DNA of 64,000 bases from JAMXLO01 sp963719805 (GCA_963719805.1 CAVRDF010000004.1:310001-374000), one strand, 5' to 3'. Counted from the first letter of the stretch, positions 16,461 through 26,925 are shown. Program-made: numbers and translations. The notes: generated from the sequence alone by a model not told the origin.

Positions 16461-16622
16461 ATGGCGCAGTCGGAGTTGGCGATGCTGGTGGTGAAGGTGG
16501 CCGACGAGGTCTATGAGCTTCAGGGGTGGGTTCCCCCCACGCTCGAGAAAAGCAAGCCTGGCTCCGGCGGATCGACTTTCTCCACCGTCACGGCCCCAGC
16601 GACCCCCCGCAAGCCCAAGTAG
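16461..16622 (+). CDS. 53-residue protein of the lipase-protease operon
   Basis: Starts MAQSELAMLVVKVADEVYEL and has a proline/serine/glycine-rich, basic end (KPGSGGSTFS, then TPRKPK). It begins 12 bases after the trypsin-GAF gene and ends 24 bases before the convergent argG stop. The first 25 residues look helical; the rest looks disordered. It could be a regulator, an inhibitor or a substrate of the protease; the sequence does not decide. No known family recognised. Confidence 0.5.
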   Translation: MAQSELAMLVVKVADEVYELQGWVPPTLEKSKPGSGGSTFSTVTAPATPRKPK

Positions 16623-16646
16623 GGGGCTGCGACCCGCCCGCGCCGC

Positions 16647-17876
<1,230 letters not shown>

Positions 17877-17933
17877 TGAACCGCTCCGCACTCCAGGAGC
17901 GGCGAAGTAGCCCCGGTCAGCCGTAAGAGCAAG

Positions 17934-20198
17934 TCAGGCTGCGTGTCGGTAGCGCCCGCGCTCGAGCACGGCTCGCAACCTGTCTGCCTGGACCGCTGTC
18001 AGGTCGAATTCTACGTGCAGGGTGTCGTCGTCCACCGTGCGGACACTAAACGGCAACGGCTGTTCAAGGCCGCTGACCGATACCGAGCCGCGATCACCGG
18101 AGCGCATGCTTGGCGCGCCGGCGATGCTGGCGCCGCTCGTGGACAGATCGATCATGCGCGCCTGGTGCGTTGTCCCGGCAACGTCGAGCCGGCACGGCGC
18201 ATCAATCGCATAGCGCGGTGATTGACGCCGATCGACGTCGGTTGTGGCGCTGCGCACCGTTCGGATCACGGTATGGCGCAGATCGTTAACGGCGCTGGCC
18301 AGGGCAGACGTGTTCCCGTGTACCGCCTCGGCGTGACGTCCGGTTTGCTCGGCCTCCGCCCACACCTCGCCAATGCGCCCGGACATCGCATTGGCAGCCG
18401 TGGCTGTCTCGGCGACGTTGCGTGCGATCTCCGCGGTCGCCGCACCTTGTTGTTCCACCGCGGCGGCGATTGCGCCGGAGATCACATTGATCTCGCCGAT
18501 GGTCTGCTCGATGCGATCCACTGCCGCAACCGATGCGCCGGTGGCAGTGCGCACCTCCGCGATGTGGCGCGTGATTTCCTCGGTCGAGCGCGCGGTCTGC
18601 GCCGCGAGCTGTTTGACCTCGCCGGCGACCACCGCGAAGCCTTTGCCGGCCTCGCCCGCGCGCGCTGCTTCGATCGTGGCATTCAACGCCAACAGATTGG
18701 TGCGCGCCGCGATCGCAGCGATCATGTCGGCGACAGTGCCGATACGCTCCACTTGCTGGGTCAGCGTCTCCATCGCCGTGCGCGTTGCTTCCCCGGCCTG
18801 CACGGCCTTGCCCACTATGGCAGCGGACTGCGTGACCTGACCGCCGATTTCGCGGATCGAGGAAGCAAGCTGTTCGGCCGCGCTTGCCACGGCCTGCGCG
18901 GTGGACAGCGCCTGCGCGGCGGCGCTCGCCGCGCTTTGGGCCGCGGCTCCGGTACGCGTTGCAGACACATCCATCGCGTCGGCGGTCGCCGACAATTCGC
19001 CGGTCCGCGCGCCGGTATGTTCGATCGCGGCGTGCATTTCGCTTTCGATGGTCTCCGCCATCTTCACCAGCGCAGCCTGCTTCTCCTGCGCGGCGCGCGA
19101 GCGGTCTTCCTCCTGCTGTTGGCTGAGCGTCGCCGCTTTCGACATGTGTTCACGGAACACGCCCACGGCGCGTGCCATCTCGCCCAGTTCATCGTGCCGC
19201 GCGGTATCCGGCACCTCGGTATCCAGACGCCCGCCTGCCAGAGCCCGCATGGCATCGGTCAGCCGATGTACCGGGCGGGCAATGCCGCGCCCGATGAGCG
19301 CGGCCAGCAGGATGCCAACGGCGATCGCACCGGCAGAGGTCGCCAGCCCGAACTTTTCCGCCGTCGCGACACTGCCGACCATCGCACCCATTGCGGCACG
19401 TAGTGAGTCGGCGGCTTGACCGCGCCGTTGCGCGGCTGCCTGCAGGACGGCGGTGGTGGCTTTCTCACGCGCGACCGCCACATCGTTGAGTTTGGCATCG
19501 GCGGTTACGACCTGTCGCACGGTCTCGGCAAAGCGGTTCAGCGGTGCCGCAAGTCCGCGAACCAGCCGTTGCATGCGCCGATCGTCCAAAGTCAGCTTGG
19601 CCATTGCCTCGACGCTGTCGGGCAGCAATTGCACCGCGGTGGTCGCGGCATTCGCTTCCGCAGGAGAGCGTGCGGCGACAAAGCGGAACGCGGCGCTGTC
19701 GGCGGCGCCGAACAATTGCGCCAGATGTGCGCCGGCATGCAGCACGTTCGGGTCGGTGCTGCGGTCCAACTGTTCGACCGTGGCAGCGACAATGGTCCTC
19801 GCCTCCAATGCTGCGGCCACGAGTTGCTCGACGCTGGAGCGCCGCGCCTCAACCGCCACGATGGTGGCATTCACCGTGCCGCGATAACTCGCGGTGAGCG
19901 CTTGCAGCGCGGGCTCACCGGCGATCGTTTGGTCCAGCCGCTGCAGACTGGCCTGCGCCGCCTGCTGATCCTCCTGCGAAGCCGACAGCACATACTGCAC
20001 GACACGCGCATGTGCGTCGGCCACCTGAAGCGCCACCTCCGCGGCACCGGTCGCCTGAGCCGTATCGCCGCTGACGCGTCCCGCGCCGGTCCTCACCGAG
20101 TCAATGCCGCGCTGGCTGACCAGGCCCAGTACCAGCAGCAGCGCAAGCACGATGGCGAAGCCGCCGAATATGCGGCGTCGTACCGACAATCTGAGCAT
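17934..20198 (-). CDS. methyl-accepting chemotaxis protein with C-terminal PilZ domain
   Basis: 754 residues. TM1 is at about 10-28, then a helical periplasmic region, TM2 near 285-305 and HAMP (GIARPVHRLTDAMRALAGG). The signalling domain contains the hairpin tip IAAIAARTNLLALNATIEAARAGEAGKGFAVVAGEVKQLA. The last 100 residues form a PilZ domain with RQSPR (RxxxR) and DLSTSG (DxSxxG), the c-di-GMP-binding signature. The protein should thus combine ligand sensing with c-di-GMP input to CheA. The start lies two bases after the stop of the TRAP-type binding protein gene, so the pair is one operon. Confidence 0.93.
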   Translation of the reverse strand: MLRLSVRRRIFGGFAIVLALLLVLGLVSQRGIDSVRTGAGRVSGDTAQATGAAEVALQVADAHARVVQYVLSASQEDQQAAQASLQRLDQTIAGEPALQALTASYRGTVNATIVAVEARRSSVEQLVAAALEARTIVAATVEQLDRSTDPNVLHAGAHLAQLFGAADSAAFRFVAARSPAEANAATTAVQLLPDSVEAMAKLTLDDRRMQRLVRGLAAPLNRFAETVRQVVTADAKLNDVAVAREKATTAVLQAAAQRRGQAADSLRAAMGAMVGSVATAEKFGLATSAGAIAVGILLAALIGRGIARPVHRLTDAMRALAGGRLDTEVPDTARHDELGEMARAVGVFREHMSKAATLSQQQEEDRSRAAQEKQAALVKMAETIESEMHAAIEHTGARTGELSATADAMDVSATRTGAAAQSAASAAAQALSTAQAVASAAEQLASSIREIGGQVTQSAAIVGKAVQAGEATRTAMETLTQQVERIGTVADMIAAIAARTNLLALNATIEAARAGEAGKGFAVVAGEVKQLAAQTARSTEEITRHIAEVRTATGASVAAVDRIEQTIGEINVISGAIAAAVEQQGAATAEIARNVAETATAANAMSGRIGEVWAEAEQTGRHAEAVHGNTSALASAVNDLRHTVIRTVRSATTDVDRRQSPRYAIDAPCRLDVAGTTHQARMIDLSTSGASIAGAPSMRSGDRGSVSVSGLEQPLPFSVRTVDDDTLHVEFDLTAVQADRLRAVLERGRYRHAA

Positions 20199-20200
20199 GT

Positions 20201-21196
20201 TCAGGCAGTCTGCTTGATCTGCTCGATGCGGTCGCGGCCGAATTTTGCCTCGAACTCCGGCATCGCGGCGGCCATCGCGCTGGCAAATCGTGCCCGATCG
20301 ATCTCCGTCTGCACCGTCATGCCCGCTTCACGCAGCGCCGCAACGCCGGCAACCTGCGCATCGAAGGCGAATTTGCGCGATGCCGCGGCGCCCAGTCTGG
20401 CTGCTTCCACAAATGCCGTCTTGTCCTCGCCGGACAGTTCCTCGAACTCGTCGGGTGACATCAGCAGTGCAGCGGGATCATAGGCATGCCCGCTCAGCGT
20501 CAGGAACTTCTGCACCTGGTCGAATTTCGCGGCACGGATTGTCGCGATCGGATTCTCCTGACCATCGAACTTGCCGGCACGCAATGCATCGAACAACTGT
20601 GGGAACGGCAATTGCGCGGTGTCGACGCCAAGGGCCTGAAAGCCTTTCAGCAGTACATCGGATTGCGGCACCCGCATCTTCAGGCCCTTGAGATCATCCG
20701 GGGACGTGATGTTGCGTTTGGAATTCGTGATGTGGCGCACGCCGTTCTCACCCCAGGCGAGCATGACCATGTCCTTCGCTGCAAACGGTTTGGCGAACGA
20801 CTGTCCGATCGGACCATCCATCACCGCGTGGGCGTGACCGACATCGCGGAACAGGAACGGTATGTTCAGCACGCCCGTCTCAGGCAGCACGGTGGACATT
20901 CCCATGCCAGTGACGAACGCCACGTCAATGCTTCCCAGCTGAACGCCCTTCATCAGTTCGACATCGCCGCCCAGCGTGGCGTCGGGAAACTGCTGCAGGG
21001 TGAAGCGTCCGGCAGTGCGCTTGGCGAGTTCATCGGCGAACACCGTGGCGCCGGCACCAAGCTGAGACTGCACCGGCAGGATGTGACCGAGACGAAGCAC
21101 TCGCCCGGTGGCGGCGCGGGCCGGACGGATGAACGGCATCGCGAGACTGGTGGCAACGGCAGTGCTGGCAACCAGGAAATGCCTGCGCGCGAACAT
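20201..21196 (-). CDS. TRAP-type (DctP-family) solute-binding protein
   Basis: 331 residues. ATG at 21196 is chosen because GGTGGAGGG lies before it. The Tat-like signal ARRHFLVASTAVATSLAMPF cleaves near ARA-ATG. The mature part has LRLGHILPVQSQLGAGATVFADEL, LPFPQLFDALRAGKFDGQENP and YDPAALLMSP, typical of DctP-type proteins that bind carboxylates in the periplasm. No DctQ or DctM permease genes are present here. Instead the chemoreceptor gene follows two bases later, so the bound ligand may be presented to the receptor. Confidence 0.9.
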   Translation of the reverse strand: MFARRHFLVASTAVATSLAMPFIRPARAATGRVLRLGHILPVQSQLGAGATVFADELAKRTAGRFTLQQFPDATLGGDVELMKGVQLGSIDVAFVTGMGMSTVLPETGVLNIPFLFRDVGHAHAVMDGPIGQSFAKPFAAKDMVMLAWGENGVRHITNSKRNITSPDDLKGLKMRVPQSDVLLKGFQALGVDTAQLPFPQLFDALRAGKFDGQENPIATIRAAKFDQVQKFLTLSGHAYDPAALLMSPDEFEELSGEDKTAFVEAARLGAAASRKFAFDAQVAGVAALREAGMTVQTEIDRARFASAMAAAMPEFEAKFGRDRIEQIKQTA

Positions 21197-21336
21197 GGGC
21201 GCACCCTCCACCGAAAATTTGTGAGTGGCACGACCATGCGACGACTAGTCTAACAAAGCGTGAACCCGGCACGGCGATTTCCCAGGTGGCAGCCAGGCGG
21301 GCAAACTCAATCCGGCGAAGCACCGGAGCCAGGGCA

Positions 21337-22359
21337 ATGTGGCAACTGCTGCTGCTGATGATTGCGCTTGGCGGCTTGGGCAGCGCGCGGGCGCAGGAAG
21401 CGGCAATCCCGGTCCTCGATATTGCTGCCGTGCCCAACCTCGACGCACGCGGTCGCGCTGGCTACGCCGACTTTCTGCTGATGAACCTGCCGCGCGCCTT
21501 TGCTCTGGCCTCGAACGGCCAGTCCGGCTGGCGAGCGGGCGGTGCGTCGATCGAGACCGTGCGCGCCAGGGCACTCAAAATCTGCACCGATGCCGGCGGC
21601 ATCGATTGTTCATTGTATGCCGAGGACCTCCAGGTGGTCTGGCACAACCGGGCGCCGATAGCATTGCCGCAACCGCCCGCTCGGTTGTTCGGCGACAGCG
21701 ACTTCGCCCTGCTGCCCGATCCGCGTTTCTTCTGGCACGGCCCGGCACGCGCGACAGGCGTGCTGGTCTGGGCCCACGGCAAGTCCGGTGGCGGCCAGGA
21801 TCTCCGCAATGAACAGCCCCAGCCTTTTGTGCGCGCCTTCAACAATGCCGGCTACGATGTTGTCCGCTACGACCGTGCCCCAGGCGCGGACTATGCCGAG
21901 GCCGCCGCCGGCTTCCTTCGCCACGGGCTCGTTTGGCTGCGCCAGTCGGGCTGGCGCGCGGTGGTAATGGCCGGCCAGTCGCGCGGTGCCTGGAACAGCC
22001 TGCAAATGCTCGACGAACCCGGCTTGGTGGATGCCGTCATCGCCATCTCGCCAGCCAACTTCGCCAGTCAGGCAACACAGGAGGCGGAACTCGACCGCAT
22101 CCTGCGGAACGCTCGCTCACCGGCGGCCCGCGCCGTGGTGGTGGAGTTCAGGGGCGATGCTTACGTGCCCGACATGCCGCGCCGCATCGCAGAGTTGCAC
22201 GACCTCGCGCCACCCAACGTCGCGGCGGTGCTGGTGATCGACGAACCCGACGGCATCAACGGTCACGGCGGTGGCAGCACCAACGACTTCTCGCGCCGGT
22301 ATGGCCGCTGCCTGCTTCGCTTCGTCACCGCTCCTTCGCCGCCCGCGCGCTGCCCTTGA
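21337..22359 (+). CDS. secreted alpha/beta-hydrolase-fold protein
   Basis: 340 residues from ATG at 21337, chosen because it begins a clean signal peptide (MWQLLLLMIALGGLG, cleavage near ARA-QE) and has GGAG upstream. The mature part includes GVLVWAHGKSGGGQDL and VVMAGQSRGAWNSLQMLD, with GQSRG as the nucleophile elbow (serine). The end INGHGGGSTNDFSRRYG supplies a candidate catalytic histidine. Likely a periplasmic esterase or peptidase of unknown substrate. It is probably co-transcribed with the tiny gene after it. Confidence 0.75.
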   Translation: MWQLLLLMIALGGLGSARAQEAAIPVLDIAAVPNLDARGRAGYADFLLMNLPRAFALASNGQSGWRAGGASIETVRARALKICTDAGGIDCSLYAEDLQVVWHNRAPIALPQPPARLFGDSDFALLPDPRFFWHGPARATGVLVWAHGKSGGGQDLRNEQPQPFVRAFNNAGYDVVRYDRAPGADYAEAAAGFLRHGLVWLRQSGWRAVVMAGQSRGAWNSLQMLDEPGLVDAVIAISPANFASQATQEAELDRILRNARSPAARAVVVEFRGDAYVPDMPRRIAELHDLAPPNVAAVLVIDEPDGINGHGGGSTNDFSRRYGRCLLRFVTAPSPPARCP

Positions 22360-22411
22360 CACTGCCCACCCAACGCGCGTGGAGTTCCAGCGTCGCGAAC
22401 GGAGGCTGCCC

Positions 22412-22534
22412 ATGACGAAGCGCATCATTCTCACCCTGCTCGTTTTGGCGGGTGTATCCGGCGCGGTGCTGGCGACCGCGGGTATCACCGCGCAACCCGC
22501 CGCGGCCTGCAGCAGCGATCCGCACACCACCTAG
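22412..22534 (+). CDS. small secreted peptide, 40 aa
   Basis: A 40-residue ORF with a GGAGG ribosome site nine bases before ATG. The sequence is nearly all signal peptide (MTKRIILTLLVLAGVSGAVL, then ATAGITAQPAAA) followed by a short CSSDPHTT tail. It could be a secreted peptide or, because of the cysteine after the cleavage region, a small lipoprotein-like product. It ends 25 bases before an intrinsic terminator. Function unknown. Confidence 0.6.
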   Translation: MTKRIILTLLVLAGVSGAVLATAGITAQPAAACSSDPHTT

Positions 22535-22559
22535 CCGCACAGGCTGGACTGCAACGAAG

Positions 22560-22584
22560 GCCCGGGCATCGACCCGGGCTTTTT
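22560..22584 (+). terminator. rho-independent terminator
   Basis: GCCCGGG (22560-22566) and CCCGGGC (22573-22579) form a 7-bp GC stem with a 6-base loop, followed by TTTTT. It ends the transcript of the hydrolase and small secreted peptide genes and precedes the extradiol dioxygenase gene. Confidence 0.85.
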
Positions 22585-22604
22585 GCTGACCGGAGGAAGC
22601 AGCC

Positions 22605-23606
22605 ATGGAAATACAGGCACTCGGCTATGTCGGTATCGGCGCATCCGACCTCACCGACTGGACCGACTTCGCCACCAACTGGCTCGGCATGCAGATGATC
22701 GAGCGCGGCAACGCCTGCCGTGCCTTCCGCATGGACGATCGTCAGCAACGTCTGGTGGTCGATCGCTCGCTGGCCGATGGCGAACGCTATTTCGGCTTCG
22801 AGGTCGCCGGCGCCGCTGCGCTCGACGCACTGGCGGGCCGCCTCGATCAGGCCGGCGTCGCGGTGCGGCACGAACCCGTAGCGCTTGCCGATCAGCGATG
22901 CGTGCGCGGGCTGATCAGCTTCGCCGATCCTGCCGGCAACCGGCTCGAGGCATTCTGGGGCGCCGCCGTCGCCGACACGCCGTTCCGGCCGGGCCGCGCT
23001 ATCTCGGGCTTCCGCACCGGTCCGCTCGGCATGGGCCACGCCGTGTTCCATGTGAAGAACATCGACGACTTGCTCGGCTTCTATCACGACGTGCTCGGCT
23101 TCGGCGTCAGCGACTACATCCTCAAACCATTCCGTGCCTACTTCCTGCACGTCAACTCGCGCCATCACACCGTCGCGCTGATCGAAACCGGCAAGCAGGA
23201 CCTGCATCACCTGATGGTCGAACTCTATTCGCTCGATGACGTGGGACAGGGGTATGACATCGCGCTCTGCGAGCCGGAACGCATCGCCACCACGCTCGGC
23301 CGCCATCCCAATGACACGGTCACATCGTTTTATTTGAAATCACCCTCCGGCTTCATGCTGGAGTACGGCTGGGGCGGCAAGGAGGTCACGCCGGGTAACT
23401 GGAAGGCCACGGAAGTGACGGTGGGACCAAGTCTTTGGGGCCACGATCGCACCTGGCTGCCAGAGGATCAGCGTGCCAGGGCCCGCGACATGCGGCTCAA
23501 GGCCGCGCGCGATGGTATGCGCGAACCGGTCCAGGTGATCGACGGCAACTATCACCGCATGCACGGTGTGTGCCCCTGGTGGGATGGCCTGTCGCGCGCG
23601 CAATAG
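22605..23606 (+). CDS. extradiol ring-cleavage dioxygenase (VOC fold)
   Basis: 333 residues, the length of two-domain type I extradiol dioxygenases. The iron ligands are visible in the C-terminal domain: MGHAVFHVKN, DLHHLMVEL and the glutamate of FMLEYGWGG. Homologues such as BphC or HsaC open catechol-type rings next to the hydroxyls. This fits the ring-hydroxylating dioxygenase and LLM genes elsewhere in the window, though it is far from them. GGAGGAAGCAGCC precedes the ATG. Exact substrate not known. Confidence 0.9.
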   Translation: MEIQALGYVGIGASDLTDWTDFATNWLGMQMIERGNACRAFRMDDRQQRLVVDRSLADGERYFGFEVAGAAALDALAGRLDQAGVAVRHEPVALADQRCVRGLISFADPAGNRLEAFWGAAVADTPFRPGRAISGFRTGPLGMGHAVFHVKNIDDLLGFYHDVLGFGVSDYILKPFRAYFLHVNSRHHTVALIETGKQDLHHLMVELYSLDDVGQGYDIALCEPERIATTLGRHPNDTVTSFYLKSPSGFMLEYGWGGKEVTPGNWKATEVTVGPSLWGHDRTWLPEDQRARARDMRLKAARDGMREPVQVIDGNYHRMHGVCPWWDGLSRAQ

Positions 23607-23639
23607 CGCGCTGCGCCTTACACCAATGTGATTTGGTAT

Positions 23640-23670
23640 CGAAGGGACCGGCCCCTAATCCGTCCCTTCG
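23640..23670 (+). terminator. hairpin after the extradiol dioxygenase gene
   Basis: CGAAGGGAC (23640-23648) and GTCCCTTCG (23662-23670) form a 9-bp stem with a 13-base loop, followed shortly by CCCTTTTC. It lies between the dioxygenase and the KaiC-like gene and probably ends transcription of the former. Confidence 0.6.
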
Positions 23671-23694
23671 GCCGCCCTTTTCACGTCGCCAAGA

Positions 23695-25193
23695 ATGCAA
23701 ACGTCACCTGAATTCCTGCCCCGCGCGTCCACCGGCATCGCCGGCCTCGACGAAATACTCAGCGGCGGCATTGCCCGCAATCGGCTGCACCTGTTGGAGG
23801 GCAGTCCCGGTACCGGCAAGACCACCATTGCACTGCAATTCCTCATGGCCGGCGCCGAGGCTGGAGAAATCGGCATCTATGTCAGCCTTGCCGAAAGCGA
23901 GCGGGAACTGCGCGACGGCGCACGTTCACATGGTTGGGAGATCGATCCCCGCGTCTCGATGGTGGAGTTGCTGGAGCCTGAAAGTGTCCTCGACCCCGAG
24001 CAGCATCAAAGCCTGCTCTATTCGTCCGACCTCGAACTCGGTGAAACCATCCAGCGGATCGCCGAGGTGATCGAGCAACTGAAACCGAAGCGCGTGGTGA
24101 TCGACAGCCTGTCGGAAATTCGCCTGCTCGCGCAAAGTTCATTGCGATACCGGCGACAGGTCCTCGCTCTCAAGCACTACTTCGCCCGTTACAATTCTAC
24201 TGTCGTGCTGCTTGATGACATGACGACGGAGAGCATTGATCGGGCCGTGCACAGCACCGCACATAGCGTGATCCATCTTGACCAACTGACGCCGATATTC
24301 GGCGGCGAACGGCGCCGGCTGCGTATCGTCAAATGCCGCGGCACAGATTTTTCGCGGCGGATATCACGATTTCACCATCAATACCGGCGGCGTTCAGGTG
24401 TTCCCTCGCCTTGTCGCTGCTGACCACCGCCATGGCTATCACGGCAAGTTGGTAACCAGCGGCGTCGAGCGGCCTCGACAGGCTGCTTGGCGGCGGCATC
24501 ATCCGCCGGCTCCAGCACGCTGCTGCTCGGCCCTGCTGGCAGCGGCAAGACGCTGATCACCTGCAATACCTGAAATCCGCTGCTGAACGCGGCGAACGCG
24601 GCGCGCTGTTCGCTTTCGACGAGGAGCTCGGGCTGCTGTTTGCCCGGGCCAAGGCGATGAACATCGACCTCGAAGCAATGCGTGACTCCGGCAAGCTGTT
24701 TATCGAGCAGATGGATGCGGCTGAACTGGCGCCGGGCGAATTTTCCCATCGCGTCCGTACCTGCATCGATCGCGAGCACATCCGCACCGTCGTGATCGAC
24801 AGCATGAACGGTTATCAGGCATCGATGCCCGAGGAGCAGTATCTCATCCTGCATCTGCACGAATTGCTGCAGTACCTCAACCGGCAGGGTGCATCGACAT
24901 TCCTCACCGTTGCGCAGCACGGCATGATCGGCGACATGCGGCAGAGTGTCGATCTGACCTACATCGCCGACACCGTCATCCTGTTGCGTTACTTCGAGGC
25001 GCTCGGCCGGGTCCGCCGGGCGATCTCGGTGATCAAAAAGCGCACCGGCGCGCATGAGGATACGATCCGGGAATTCCGTATTTCCGATGACGGCCTGTTT
25101 GTCGGCGAACCGCTGGAAGCCTTCCAGGGCGTATTGCGTGGCGTGCCGACCTACGTAGGTGCGGTATCGCCGTTGATGCGGGAAAAACCTTGA
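23695..25193 (+). pseudogene. KaiC/RAD55-like ATPase with two domains, multiple frameshifts
   Basis: The first domain has STGIAGLDEILSGGI and Walker A GSPGTGKTT, and its frame breaks near 24348. Restoring the frame (one extra T at 24348-24352, an extra C near 24473, an extra C near 24506, one base missing near 24560) gives a 498-residue protein with a second domain (SGVERLDRLLGGGI, Walker A GPAGSGKT) and the LMREKP end. Family members are RecA-like ATPases, here of the KaiC signalling type. It is coupled to the histidine kinase gene by a TTGA overlap. Four indels in 215 bases mean either decay or a poorly sequenced stretch. Confidence 0.8.
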
Positions 25194-26878
25194 GTCCTGC
25201 CGCGGCATTGCCCGAACGGACCCTGATCCTGGCGCCTCGGGGGCGGGATGCATTGGTGGCGAGTTCGGTCCTGCATGAGGCCCGTGTGCATTGCGAGGTC
25301 TGCCCAGATCTGGCGGACATGATTCGACGCATCAACGATGGCGCCGACGTTGCAATCGTGACCGAGGAAGCCATCGCCACGGCCGATACCCGCACTCTGA
25401 CGCAATGGGTTGAGACGCAGCCGCCGTGGTCGGATTTCCCGTTCATTCTGCTCACCGGCCACGGCGGCGGTCTCGAGCGCAATCCAACCGCCGCACTTTT
25501 CACCGATGCCCTCGGCAACGTCTCGTTCCTGGAACGTCCGTTCCATCCCACCACGCTGATCAGCGTCGTGCAGACCGCCCTGCGCGGCCGCCGCCGGCAA
25601 TATGAATGCCGCCGTCTGAACGAGGAGCAGGAAGTCCGCGTCGTCGAGCGGACCGCCGAACTGGCTGCCGCCAATCGCCAATTGCTGGCGCAGATCGAGG
25701 AGCGTGAGAAAGTCGAGAGCACGCTCCGACAGATGCAGCGGCTCGAGGCAGTGGGCCAGCTCACCTCGGGGGTTGCGCACGACTTCAACAATCTGCTGAC
25801 CGTCGTGCTGGGCAACATCACGTTCGTCGAGGCGGGTCTCAGCCAGGCGGGCATCGATGGCAAGCTGCTCCGCCGGCTGAACTATATGCGGGTCGCCGCG
25901 GAACGTGGCGCCAAACTCACCGACCAGCTCCTGGCCTTCTCCCGCCGGCAGCGGCTGGAACCGAAGCCGCTCGACCTGAACGAGATCATGAGCGGCATGC
26001 GTGACCTGCTGCAAAGCACGATGGGTGGCAGCATTCGCATCGAGACACGCCAGGATCCGGCGCTATGGCCCGCGCTGGTCGATCCGACCCAGCTCGAACT
26101 CGCGGTGCTCAATCTTGCGATCAATGCCCGCGACGCGATGGACCTTGGCGGCAATCTCGTCGTCGAAACGGCCAACGTCTCGCTGGGCGCGCCTCGCTCA
26201 CCGGAGGAACCTCCGGCCGGCGAATATGTTGCCGTCGCTGTGTCGGACGATGGGTCCGGGATGTCCGAGGACGTGCGCCAGAAGGTCTTCGAGCCGTTCT
26301 TTACCACCAAGGAGGTCGGCAAGGGCTCGGGACTCGGCCTGAGCCAGGTCCTCGGCTTCGCCAAGCAGTCAGGCGGCGGCGTGCGGATTTCATCGACGCC
26401 AAGCCAGGGCACCACCGTCTGCATCTATGTGCCACGCACCCAGCTGCAGCCCTCGGTGGAAGATCCGGCTCTGGCCGCTGCGGCGGACGAGGCCGCGAAT
26501 GGCGCCAATATCCTCCTGGTCGATGACGACAACGGCGTGCGCGAGGTTACCGCCGAGATGCTGCGCAGCCTCGGCTACGAGGTTCTGGAGGCTGGCAGTG
26601 GCGGCGCCGCGCTGGATCTGCTGCAGCGAGAGCCGCATATCGACTTGATGCTGATCGATTTTGCCATGCCTGGGATGACCGGGGCGGATGTCGCCCGCAG
26701 CGTGCACTCGACCAAGCCGCAGCTTCCCACCCTGTTCATCACCGGCTATGCCGACCACCGCGCGCTGCGGGGGGTCAGCGAGAGCCATATTATAGGCAAG
26801 CCTTTCCACCAGGACGAACTGGCGCATAAGGTGCGAGCCGCGCTGGCCGGGGACGCCCACCGGCACCGGTCGGCGTAA
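25190..26878 (+). CDS. hybrid histidine kinase with pseudo-receiver and receiver domains
   Basis: 562 residues from a TTG start that overlaps the ATPase stop. Residues 1-135 look like a receiver fold without the phosphoryl aspartate (RTLILAPRGRDALVAS, later FPFILLTGHGG). A coiled coil follows, then HisKA with HDFNN (about residue 198) and HATPase_c with NLAINARDAM, DDGSGM and GKGSGLGLS. Residues 445-562 form a true receiver (ILLVDDDNGVREV, LMLIDFAMPGMTG). It should therefore autophosphorylate and pass phosphate to its own receiver. It is co-transcribed with the KaiC-like ATPase, which resembles KaiC-kinase signalling pairs. Cytosolic, no membrane helices. Confidence 0.88.
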   Translation: MSPAAALPERTLILAPRGRDALVASSVLHEARVHCEVCPDLADMIRRINDGADVAIVTEEAIATADTRTLTQWVETQPPWSDFPFILLTGHGGGLERNPTAALFTDALGNVSFLERPFHPTTLISVVQTALRGRRRQYECRRLNEEQEVRVVERTAELAAANRQLLAQIEEREKVESTLRQMQRLEAVGQLTSGVAHDFNNLLTVVLGNITFVEAGLSQAGIDGKLLRRLNYMRVAAERGAKLTDQLLAFSRRQRLEPKPLDLNEIMSGMRDLLQSTMGGSIRIETRQDPALWPALVDPTQLELAVLNLAINARDAMDLGGNLVVETANVSLGAPRSPEEPPAGEYVAVAVSDDGSGMSEDVRQKVFEPFFTTKEVGKGSGLGLSQVLGFAKQSGGGVRISSTPSQGTTVCIYVPRTQLQPSVEDPALAAAADEAANGANILLVDDDNGVREVTAEMLRSLGYEVLEAGSGGAALDLLQREPHIDLMLIDFAMPGMTGADVARSVHSTKPQLPTLFITGYADHRALRGVSESHIIGKPFHQDELAHKVRAALAGDAHRHRSA

Positions 26879-26925
26879 TCGGTAGGCATGCACGGGTCCT
26901 CCCTCTCGACCCGCCTAGCCTGATC

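Noticed and set aside
18222..19403. 393-residue open frame opposite the chemoreceptor gene
   Set aside because: The minus-strand product has complete MCP, HAMP and PilZ motifs; the plus-strand reading has none.
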